Shown in pieces: positions 1 to 4,636 of a stretch of DNA of 6,588 bases. The notes beneath the pieces were generated by a model, which worked only from the letters and a program-made list of their open reading frames with translations, ran no database searches and was not told the origin of the DNA. The stretch comes from Candidatus Moraniibacteriota bacterium. Its GTDB lineage: Bacteria; Patescibacteriota; Minisyncoccia; Moranbacterales; UBA9337. Position 1 is the first letter of the stretch. Every line of letters begins with the position of its first letter. The stretch is from positions 7,300-13,887 of the forward strand of contig DOKP01000077.1 of the NCBI GenBank assembly GCA_003510795.1, written 5' to 3'. A program made the translations under genes and the position numbers.

Positions 1-7
1 CAGGCAG

Positions 8-43
8 GCCTCCTCAATCCTCCCCTTGCTAAGAGGAGGAGGC
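8..43. repeat. GC-rich REP-like inverted repeat overlapping the lgt stop codon
   Basis: GCCTCCTC at 8-15 is the exact reverse complement of GAGGAGGC at 36-43. An alternative inner pairing is CCTC at 19-22 with GAGG at 33-36. The block is far richer in G+C than the surrounding AT-rich DNA. It lies across the 3' end of lgt: the last four codons (Ala-Ser-Ser-Ser) and the TAG stop at 29-31 are inside it. There is no T-run after the stem on the minus strand, so it does not look like an ordinary intrinsic terminator. I read it as a dispersed palindromic element that has landed on the gene's tail. Genome-wide copy number would decide this. Confidence 0.5.
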
Positions 44-853
44 TCTGTTTGATTTGTTTTTATTTATCAAATAAATTCCTCCTCCAATCATAATTAAAGA
101 CAACATTTGCCCCATTGTTAAATAATTAAAAAATATTCCCAATTGTGCATCTGGCTCGCGTAAAAATTCAATTGCGAACCTAAAGACTCCATAGCCAGAT
201 AAATATAAACCAGAAATAAATCCTTCTTTTTTAGAAAACTTATTTCGCACCAGCCATAATATTATAAACAAAACTATTCCCTCAAAAAAAGCTTCATATA
301 ATTGCGAAGGATAGCGCAAAAATCCGTCTCCGAAATTCATTCCCCATTGGCTAGTCGTTACTCTGCCATACAATTCACCATTTAAAAAATTTCCGATTCT
401 GCCGAAAAAATAACCGGCCGGTATGGCAGGTAAAATAAAATCTGTTAATTTTAAAAAACTGATCTTTCTTTTTTTACAAAAAAAATAAGTTGCCAATATA
501 AAACCAACCGCTGCGCCATGATAACTCATTCCATAAATTCCCGTAAATTCTCCACTTGGATTAAATGGCCAGATTATCTCAAGCGGATTAACCAAGAAAT
601 AATTTAAATTATAAAAAAGAACATAGCCAAATCTTGCACCAATTATAATAGCCAAAAAAGAATTTATTAAAAAATCAAAAATATCATCCCAGGAAAAATT
701 AGTTTCTTTTCTATAGATTCGCCAGTAAAGCAACCCTGCCACTGTTATAAATCCAATTAAATACATCAGCGAATACCAGTAGACAGAAAAAAAATCTACG
801 GAAAAAATCACCGGATTTATTTTTTCAGGCAAATTTTGATAAAAATCAAGCAT
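29..853 (-). CDS. lgt: Prolipoprotein diacylglyceryl transferase (Lgt)
   Basis: Lgt is the membrane enzyme that moves the diacylglyceryl group of phosphatidylglycerol onto the lipobox cysteine of prolipoproteins, the first step of lipoprotein maturation. The 274-residue length is normal for the family. The diagnostic signature GRIGNFLNGELYGR is at residues 151-164. Other family landmarks are GARFGYVLFY (72-81), the essential-histidine segment SYHGAAVG (110-117, His112), YPSQLYEAFFEG (181-192) and FRFAIEFLREPD (224-235, with the conserved Arg and Glu). About seven hydrophobic segments are visible, including 23-43, 60-82, 110-126, 138-152, 188-203, 214-232 and 246-263. The ATG at 853-851 overlaps the end of the upstream transporter by 8 nt (ATGCTTGA), so it is probably translated by coupling. 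No Shine-Dalgarno is visible. The C-terminal residues ASSS come from a GC-rich inverted repeat and are probably not functional. Confidence 0.97.
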   Translation of the reverse strand: MLDFYQNLPEKINPVIFSVDFFSVYWYSLMYLIGFITVAGLLYWRIYRKETNFSWDDIFDFLINSFLAIIIGARFGYVLFYNLNYFLVNPLEIIWPFNPSGEFTGIYGMSYHGAAVGFILATYFFCKKRKISFLKLTDFILPAIPAGYFFGRIGNFLNGELYGRVTTSQWGMNFGDGFLRYPSQLYEAFFEGIVLFIILWLVRNKFSKKEGFISGLYLSGYGVFRFAIEFLREPDAQLGIFFNYLTMGQMLSLIMIGGGIYLINKNKSNRASSS

Positions 854-1904
854 TGTACTTATTTAATTGGGTCTTGAACTCCTTGCCATAAATATCCCAA
901 AGAGTTAAAAATAAAGCCATAATTACCGGACCAATAATAAAGCCCATTATTCCGAAAGATATGATACCACCCAAAGTCGCAAAGAAAACCAAAAGCGGAT
1001 GAATAGCCGTATCTCCCCCTACTAGCTTGGGCCTTAAAATATTATCAATAAAAGAAATAACCACTGTGCCGAAAGCTAGAATAAAAATCCCCTGCCAAAT
1101 GTTGCCAGTAAATAACATGATAAGCCCTACTGGCGCCCAAACTAAGCCTGAACCAATGGCCGGAATAATTGAGAGCACTACCATAATAATTCCCCAGATT
1201 ATAAAAGAAGGTACGCCAGCAATAGCAAACATAATTCCGCCCAATATTCCCTGGACCGCTCCCACTATCAAAGTTCCTTTAAGAGTTGCTCGAACCATTG
1301 AAGAAAATTTTCCCGTCAATACTGCTTCGTATTCATCTTTTAGCGGACTTAAGTACATTATCTTTCTTATAATAGTCTTGCTTTCCACCAAAAAATAATA
1401 CAAGGTAAAGAACATAACAAATGTCCAAATCACTGATCCAACCACATTTTGGTAAACTGCTTGGACGAATGACAACGCTCCGCTGCTTATTTTCTCGACT
1501 GATTTATTAATTTGATTTTGATCAAGAAAATTATTTAAATTGATTGATTTGGCAAACTGCGAGTTTTTGAAAATCTCCAGATAGTTAACGACATGATTTT
1601 GATAAAAATTATCTTCAGCAATTATTTTTTGATAAGCGTGGTTAACCTCATTGGCCACCAATCCGGTAATAGCTGTTACCGGCAAAACTATCACAAATAA
1701 AACTAGAAAGCATGTTAGTAGGGAACTAACATGAGGGCGCTTGGTTTTTTTGGCCAAATATTGGTAAGGAGTATGAAAAGTAGCCGCCAAAACTGCAGCC
1801 ATTATTATAGCGGACAAAAATGGTTGGAATAAAAAGAAAGTAGCTGCAGTGATGCTTACTAAAATCAAAACAAAAAAGTAAACATTCAAGTTTTTTATTT
1901 GCAT
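846..1904 (-). CDS. AI-2E family (PerM/YdiK-like) membrane transporter
   Basis: This is a polytopic membrane protein of the AI-2E exporter-like (UPF0118/PerM) family. Members have been linked to autoinducer-2 export or Na+/H+ exchange; the substrate cannot be told from sequence. From the Met at 1904 it is 352 residues, a typical family length. It shows an N-terminal pair of hydrophobic segments, a more polar middle region, then the conserved C-terminal half: LSIIPAIGSGLVWAPVG, then DNILRPKLVGG, HPLLVFFATLGG, and FGIMGFIIGPV near the end. The open frame continues upstream to an ATG at 1991, but those 29 codons cross a 16-bp palindrome and part of a repeat tract. They also precede a TATAAT box only 11 nt before the ATG at 1904, so I chose 1904. 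No Shine-Dalgarno precedes it. It is the first gene of an operon with lgt, overlapping it by 8 nt. Family call is firm; start is likely. Confidence 0.9.
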   Translation of the reverse strand: MQIKNLNVYFFVLILVSITAATFFLFQPFLSAIIMAAVLAATFHTPYQYLAKKTKRPHVSSLLTCFLVLFVIVLPVTAITGLVANEVNHAYQKIIAEDNFYQNHVVNYLEIFKNSQFAKSINLNNFLDQNQINKSVEKISSGALSFVQAVYQNVVGSVIWTFVMFFTLYYFLVESKTIIRKIMYLSPLKDEYEAVLTGKFSSMVRATLKGTLIVGAVQGILGGIMFAIAGVPSFIIWGIIMVVLSIIPAIGSGLVWAPVGLIMLFTGNIWQGIFILAFGTVVISFIDNILRPKLVGGDTAIHPLLVFFATLGGIISFGIMGFIIGPVIMALFLTLWDIYGKEFKTQLNKYNA

Positions 1905-1914
1905 ATTTTTTAAG

Positions 1915-1920
1915 ATTATA
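1915..1920 (-). promoter_or_regulatory. Candidate -10 box (TATAAT) for the transporter-lgt operon
   Basis: A perfect TATAAT on the minus strand lies 11 nt before the preferred ATG at 1904. Transcription would start only a few nucleotides before the start codon, giving a nearly leaderless mRNA, which agrees with the lack of a Shine-Dalgarno. No convincing -35 is seen 16-18 bp upstream. AT-rich DNA yields TATAAT by chance, so this is moderate evidence only. Confidence 0.4.
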
Positions 1921-1968
1921 ATTAACTTTGTTACTAATATGATAACACATAGCATGGAACATGTTAAC

Positions 1969-1984
1969 TCCGCCAGCTGGCGGA
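1969..1984. repeat. Perfect 16-bp GC-rich palindrome
   Basis: TCCGCCAGCTGGCGGA is identical to its own reverse complement and stands out as GC-rich in AT-rich DNA. It sits about 65 bp upstream of the preferred transporter start. It could be a protein-binding site, for example an operator, or a dispersed REP-like palindrome. A stem without a loop and without a T-run is a poor terminator. Confidence 0.6.
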
Positions 1985-2170
1985 TTAGCATTTTAACGCA
2001 TTAGCACGTTAGCATATTAACATTTAAAACATAAAAAAATTGGCGTCATCAGCCATTAGTCATTAAGTCATCGGTCATTGAAATATATAATTTTGTATTT
2101 TAACAATATAACAATTTAACAATATAACAATTTTTTATTATTCGTATATTCGTATAAATTGGTAATTGGT
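1985..2170. repeat. Chain of five short-period tandem repeat blocks
   Basis: Five adjacent blocks have different units of similar length. Block A (1985-2024) is TTAGCA/TTAACR-like units of 7-9 bp, five degenerate copies. Block B (2045-2080) is GYCATYR units of 7-8 bp, five copies. Block C (2101-2132) is TAACAATW, four copies, equivalent to a perfect 16-bp direct repeat at 2099-2114 and 2115-2130. Block D (2140-2155) is ATTCGTAT twice. Block E (2157-2170) is AATTGGT twice. No open frame or gene is visible here. The tract separates the downstream RNA candidate from the transporter operon. Confidence 0.75.
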
Positions 2171-2180
2171 AGTGGCAACC

Positions 2181-2320
2181 AAAAAACCTTCAAAATTCTA
2201 TCCACAGAGTATATCCTTCTTCTAATAAATAGAAGTTGGATACTTTTTATTTACTCATAGGAATTAAGGAGGATACCTATTTTCAAACTGCAGATAGAAT
2301 TTTGAAGGCTTTAATTTAAT
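2181..2320 (-). ncRNA. Candidate structured small RNA with anti-SD loop, unknown family
   Basis: On the minus strand CCTTCAAAATTCTATC (2308-2293) pairs perfectly with GATAGAATTTTGAAGG (2202-2187), a 16-bp closing stem followed at once by six T (2186-2181). The enclosed ~90 nt can fold into two hairpins, giving a three-way junction. One is ATAGG/CCTAT (2280-2276 with 2261-2257) with a 14-nt loop containing CCTCCTT (2272-2266), the anti-Shine-Dalgarno sequence. The other is a longer hairpin pairing 2244-2230 with 2224-2208, with a small bulge and an ATAAA-complement loop. A promoter lies just upstream (2326-2353) and the preceding gene's terminator lies before that, so this looks like an independent ~140-nt transcript. 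The closing stem with U6 may itself act as terminator. It has no 5S rRNA hallmarks, and I do not recognise the family. Confidence 0.6.
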
Positions 2321-2325
2321 ATTTT

Positions 2326-2353
2326 AGCCTAGCAAATCTACAGTTTTTGTCAA
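2326..2353 (-). promoter_or_regulatory. Promoter of the 2181-2320 small RNA
   Basis: On the minus strand a consensus -35 TTGACA (2353-2348) is followed by a 16-bp spacer and an extended -10, TGC-TAGGCT (TGC 2334-2332, hexamer 2331-2326). The predicted start is around 2320. It lies between the acetyltransferase terminator and the start of the 16-bp stem, as expected for a free-standing RNA gene. Confidence 0.6.
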
Positions 2354-2375
2354 GGAAAAGATGACCCAAAAATAA

Positions 2376-2417
2376 AAAAACTGAATTTTAAGAGTATCAT
2401 TTCCAAATTCAGTTTTT
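2376..2417 (-). terminator. Intrinsic terminator after the GNAT gene, possibly bidirectional
   Basis: A perfect 13-bp inverted repeat pairs AAAAACTGAATTT (2376-2388) with AAATTCAGTTTTT (2405-2417) around a 16-nt loop. On the minus strand the stem runs into an almost uninterrupted T-tract (TTTTTTT-A-TTTTT). It lies about 100 nt after the stop at 2517. The plus strand also ends in five T, so it could work both ways. Confidence 0.75.
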
Positions 2418-2516
2418 ATCTTTAATTTTCTTTATTTCAATACTAATCTAATTCCTTATTTTTTTAAAAATATCCACCCACTCGATGTTTATCTCTAATT
2501 GCAAGGATAAACTCTT

Positions 2517-3065
2517 TTACTGTTTTAAGTTTCGATAACGAAAATTCTCTTGTTTAATCTCCATCTCCACCGTTCCGCTTAACAGCCATTCATTGTTATG
2601 ATAAATTGTTCTATCTTCTGGAATTAGTTGAGTTTTTTCAAATCCCATTTTTTCATAAAGGGCAATAGCTTTGATGTGAAATTCGCTAGTACTCAAAATT
2701 ATTTTCTCCATTTCGAGCTGATTGAAACCATATCTGAGCATTAACCGCGTTACATCCTCGCCAATGCCCTGGCCCCAATAATTTTTATCTAAAATAAATA
2801 TCCCAAATTCGCATTCTTCTTTGCCCCCGAAATCGCTTAGTGACGTGTAACCAATAAACTTATCATCCTGGCTATAAATTCCAAAAATAATTCCATTTTC
2901 TAATTCGGCGATAAAATCTTTTAGCTCTTTAATATTTTTTAGCGCCAGACCTCTTTTGACCCAGCCAATATATTTCATAATTTCCAAATCACCAAACCAC
3001 GCCAAAAGCAAAGGATAATTCTCCTCCACTAAACCATTTTTCAGATATATTTTTTCGGTTTTCAT
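2517..3065 (-). CDS. GNAT-family N-acetyltransferase (RimJ/RimL-like)
   Basis: This is a cytoplasmic acetyl-CoA-dependent N-acetyltransferase of the GNAT fold, closest in layout to the RimJ/RimL-type (Acetyltransf_3) group. Its substrate is unknown; relatives modify protein N-termini, antibiotics or small amines. The 182 residues are one full domain. The acetyl-CoA-binding motif A is NYWGQGIGEDVTRLML at 95-110, with the Q/R-x-x-G-x-G core at Q99-G102. Motif B is IKAIALYEKMGFEK at 131-144, in the usual (N)xxAIxLYEKxGF form. The N-terminal segment around 20-56, with W23 and the YIGW stretch, is the expected acceptor side. The ATG at 3065 is about 25 nt after the terminator of the structured RNA upstream, and no good promoter or Shine-Dalgarno lies between. 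Its expression may therefore depend on read-through of that terminator. Confidence 0.9.
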   Translation of the reverse strand: MKTEKIYLKNGLVEENYPLLLAWFGDLEIMKYIGWVKRGLALKNIKELKDFIAELENGIIFGIYSQDDKFIGYTSLSDFGGKEECEFGIFILDKNYWGQGIGEDVTRLMLRYGFNQLEMEKIILSTSEFHIKAIALYEKMGFEKTQLIPEDRTIYHNNEWLLSGTVEMEIKQENFRYRNLKQ

Positions 3066-3084
3066 TCTTTGTTATATAAATTTC

Positions 3085-3286
3085 AAACAAAAAGCCACCG
3101 GGAAGGCTTTTGCCTACAAATTTAAAGAATAGATTTTCAATAACGTATCGGTAGTTTACCCTCACTTCTGTAAACTTACTAGTTATTTGAGACTTTCGCT
3201 CGCCACTAATCGTCGTCTATTCAATAAAACCGGTGGGTGCTTCAAATTCCCATGTCCACTAGATAAAAGCTGGACATATCGGGATT
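3085..3286 (-). ncRNA. Candidate ~200-nt structured RNA or regulatory leader, unknown family
   Basis: The minus strand between a promoter and a terminator has nested long-range complementarity. Hairpin H1 pairs 3284-3271 with 3258-3248 (TGGACAT/ATGTCCA plus CCC/GGG, one 3-nt bulge). P1 pairs 3242-3230 with 3101-3092 (CACCGG/CCGGTG and AAGC/GCTT around a 3-nt bulge). P2 pairs GAATAGA (3222-3216) with TCTATTC (3133-3127). P3 pairs AATAAC (3187-3182) with GTTATT (3144-3139). P4 is a hairpin (3179-3170 with 3159-3151, one bulge). P2-P4 form a rod with a large asymmetric bubble (about 27 versus 4 nt), which with the ~200-nt size recalls 6S RNA. P1 also competes with the terminator helix and the RNA abuts the acetyltransferase start, which recalls a transcriptional riboswitch. 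I saw no diagnostic motif of a known class. Confidence 0.55.
3089..3111 (-). terminator. Intrinsic terminator between structured RNA and GNAT gene
   Basis: On the minus strand AAAAGCC (3111-3105) pairs with GGCTTTT (3096-3090) around an 8-nt loop, TTCCCGGT. A five-T run (3093-3089) overlaps the 3' arm and a further TTT follows. GGCTT of the 3' arm is also the 3' strand of the long-range helix P1, so P1 and this terminator cannot both form fully. The CCGGT in the loop is complementary to ACCGG of the P1 5' strand and could instead form a pseudoknot. Confidence 0.65.
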
Positions 3287-3292
3287 AAGATA

Positions 3293-3321
3293 ATCCTAGC
3301 AAAAGTATCTTAAAAATGCAA
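3293..3321 (-). promoter_or_regulatory. Promoter of the structured RNA upstream of the GNAT gene
   Basis: On the minus strand a -35 TTGCAT (3321-3316), a 17-bp spacer and an extended -10 TGC-TAGGAT (TGC 3301-3299, hexamer 3298-3293) give a well-spaced promoter. The predicted start is an A near 3286, right at the base of the first hairpin. It is about 30 bp after the HAD gene stop. Confidence 0.65.
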
Positions 3322-3351
3322 CAAGAATTATTTATGAATTATTTTTTAATA

Positions 3352-3954
3352 TCATATGATTCCTAATTTTTTTAAATCTTCCAAAAGTTTTTCGCTTGTT
3401 AAATATTGAATTCCATAAATGCCCAGTTTATTTGCAACTTGAACATAACCGTCTATGTCATCAATGTAAACACATTCCTCAGGCGCTAAGCCTAGTTTAG
3501 ATAAAGTATCTCTATATATTTTTTCTCCAGGTTTCATTTCTTTAACTAAATAGGACAAAGATTTCACTTCGAAAAAATTAATAACATCAAATTTCTTGAA
3601 ACCATATTTATAATCTATCTCGCTAGTATTAGATAGTAATGCAAGTTTGTATTTTTTTGAAAGCTTTTTTATCAAATCAAATGTTTCTGGAATTGGAGTA
3701 AAAATATTTGAATAAGCTTCAATAAAGTCAGCTCTTGAAATTGTTAACTCGCATAACCTACAGATTTCATTATAAAACTCGTCGGAAGATATGAGTCCTG
3801 TTTCATATTTTTTTGGCAGACCACTGGATTTGTAGATAATTTCATCTAGCTCCTTAATTGATTTATTGGTAAAACTGGAAATCTTTTTTAAAAATATATC
3901 ATTGTCAAAAGTACAAATAACATTTCCAAAATCAAATATAATGCCTTTTATCAT
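3352..3954 (-). CDS. HAD-superfamily hydrolase (IA type, phosphatase-like)
   Basis: This is a cytoplasmic haloacid-dehalogenase-fold enzyme, most likely a small-molecule phosphatase; the substrate is not readable. Over 200 residues all four HAD motifs are in order. Motif I is FDFGNV (7-12) with nucleophile Asp8. Motif II is LLSNTS (106-111, Ser108-Asn109). Motif III is the lysine of MKPGEKIY (Lys141). Motif IV is VYIDDIDGY (162-170, Asp165-Asp166). Residues 15-90 form the helical C1 cap. The DxGNV version of motif I has Gly where many HAD phosphatases have the second Asp. This form is known in HAD-IA proteins such as the YihX glucose-1-phosphatase and epoxide-hydrolase N-terminal groups, so activity is still possible. 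It has its own extended -10 about 30 nt upstream and no clear Shine-Dalgarno. It stands between the tRNA-editing gene and the structured RNA, with no evident functional link. Confidence 0.9.
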   Translation of the reverse strand: MIKGIIFDFGNVICTFDNDIFLKKISSFTNKSIKELDEIIYKSSGLPKKYETGLISSDEFYNEICRLCELTISRADFIEAYSNIFTPIPETFDLIKKLSKKYKLALLSNTSEIDYKYGFKKFDVINFFEVKSLSYLVKEMKPGEKIYRDTLSKLGLAPEECVYIDDIDGYVQVANKLGIYGIQYLTSEKLLEDLKKLGII

Positions 3955-3984
3955 TTTTATAATTTAAAAAGTTAATTTAAGTTG

Positions 3985-3993
3985 ATTATAGCA
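3985..3993 (-). promoter_or_regulatory. Extended -10 promoter of the HAD hydrolase gene
   Basis: On the minus strand TGC-TATAAT (3993-3985) is a perfect extended -10. A transcript starting near 3978 would have a leader of about 24 nt before the ATG at 3954. There is no recognisable -35 at the right distance, which extended -10 promoters tolerate. Just upstream, ACAC-GGAAA-GTGT (3995-4007) is a short dyad that might be an operator, though it is too short to insist on. Confidence 0.55.
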
Positions 3994-4033
3994 TACACGG
4001 AAAGTGTTCCTAGTATGACTCACAAAGCGTATT

Positions 4034-4516
4034 CTATATTTCAATCTCCCTCACTTCATTTCCTGCCCAATGGAGAAACTTGAAGAAATCATCTTTGGAA
4101 ATTTGAATGGTGGAGGTATTAATATTAGGATGGAAATTGAGTTTATCGTTATTATACAAAAGTTCTTTGTCCAAAAGGATAGTTACCTCCTTACTTTCAT
4201 CATTAATTATTCCAAAAGGAGAAACTGACCCGGGAGTTAATTTCAAATATTTTTGCAATCGCTCTGGTGAGGCAAAGCCCAGTTTTCTTTCCATAGTAAC
4301 TTCCGAAAGTTTCTTAAGATCAATATCTTTAAAAGCATCTGTAATAAAGAGAAAATGTTTATCCCCTTTTTTGTTTCTAAGAAATAAATTTTTAATCTTA
4401 GCGCCATCGATATCGCCCTTGTGCAGCAAGGCTTCTTCCACAGTAAAAACCGCTGGATGATTGTACTCCTTGAAACTTATCCCTAGATCTTTAAGTATTT
4501 TATAAATATCATTCAT
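4034..4516 (-). CDS. ProX/YbaK-type prolyl-tRNA editing deacylase
   Basis: This is a free-standing trans-editing factor of the YbaK/ProX (INS-like) fold, which hydrolyses mischarged aminoacyl-tRNA after prolyl-tRNA synthetase errors, typically Ala-tRNAPro for ProX-like members. The 160-residue length and motif order fit the ProX branch: EYNHPAVFTVEEA (17-29), IKNLFLRNKKG (41-51) with the conserved catalytic Lys42, LGFASPERLQKYL (79-91), TPGSVSPFGIIND (94-106) with the GxVxPFG turn, and FHPNINTSTIQIS (128-140). These make up one compact domain. YbaK members that act on Cys-tRNAPro look similar, so exact specificity is inferred. The ATG at 4516 follows a TGC-TAGAAT extended -10 by about 28 nt. 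An AAGGAG at about 4537-4542 is too far from the ATG to serve as a normal ribosome binding site and coincides with the expected transcript start. Confidence 0.93.
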   Translation of the reverse strand: MNDIYKILKDLGISFKEYNHPAVFTVEEALLHKGDIDGAKIKNLFLRNKKGDKHFLFITDAFKDIDLKKLSEVTMERKLGFASPERLQKYLKLTPGSVSPFGIINDESKEVTILLDKELLYNNDKLNFHPNINTSTIQISKDDFFKFLHWAGNEVREIEI

Positions 4517-4543
4517 TAATTTTCTCTATCTAAATACTCCTTA

Positions 4544-4552
4544 ATTCTAGCA
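4544..4552 (-). promoter_or_regulatory. Extended -10 promoter of the tRNA-editing gene
   Basis: On the minus strand TGC-TAGAAT (4552-4544) is an extended -10 in the 120-bp gap after the antiporter gene. Transcription would begin near 4537, giving a leader of about 21 nt. The -35 is poor. A small inverted repeat just upstream (TCTGAA 4556-4561 with TTCAGA 4574-4579, 12-nt loop) could be a weak hairpin at the end of the antiporter transcript. It has no T-run. Confidence 0.5.
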
Positions 4553-4636
4553 CCGTCTGAAAAAGAAATAAAGTTCAGATAAATCTTGCAATCTACTCTC
4601 GCAACTTCAACAAACAAAAGAGTGTTACGCTAATAA

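Noticed and set aside
1027..1398. Plus-strand open frame of 123 codons
   Set aside because: It lies wholly opposite the conserved half of the AI-2E-type transporter, and its residues show no family or composition of a real protein. The plus-strand frames at 4107-4460 and 5997-6227 are rejected for the same reason.
1726..1962. Second minus-strand frame at the 5' end of the transporter gene
   Set aside because: It overlaps the transporter in another frame and has no recognisable domain or start signal. The minus-strand frame at 5782-6015 inside the antiporter is likewise a shadow.
1985..2170. CRISPR array
   Set aside because: Units are 7-9 bp with no spacers and change sequence from block to block. 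No cas genes are present.
2187..2308. 5S rRNA: about 120 nt, closing stem and three-way junction
   Set aside because: The conserved 5S loop sequences (CCGAAC-type and the loop E region) are absent on both strands, and the closing stem sequence is unlike 5S. Only the overall shape is similar.
2187..2308. MITE or small insertion element, because of 16-bp terminal inverted repeats
   Set aside because: No target-site duplication is seen beside the repeats, and a promoter on one side with a U-run on the other fits an RNA gene better. A genome copy count could reopen this.
3151..3207. RNase P RNA or tmRNA fragment, because GGTAAAC and TTAGTGGCGAG resemble parts of them
   Set aside because: The key RNase P (GAGGAAAGTC) and tmRNA (tRNA-like end, tag reading frame) elements are missing, and the locus is too short.
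3085..3245. T-box leader, because AGGGT...ACCG occurs within a terminator-controlled leader
   Set aside because: The T-box consensus AGGGTGG-ACCGCG is not present. The AGGGTAAAC...ACCG here lies in a local hairpin, and the downstream gene is not an aminoacyl-tRNA synthetase or amino-acid gene.
3995..4007. ACAC-GGAAA-GTGT as an operator for the HAD gene
   Set aside because: Four-base arms are expected by chance in this much DNA. Noted in the promoter entry but not called as a separate site.
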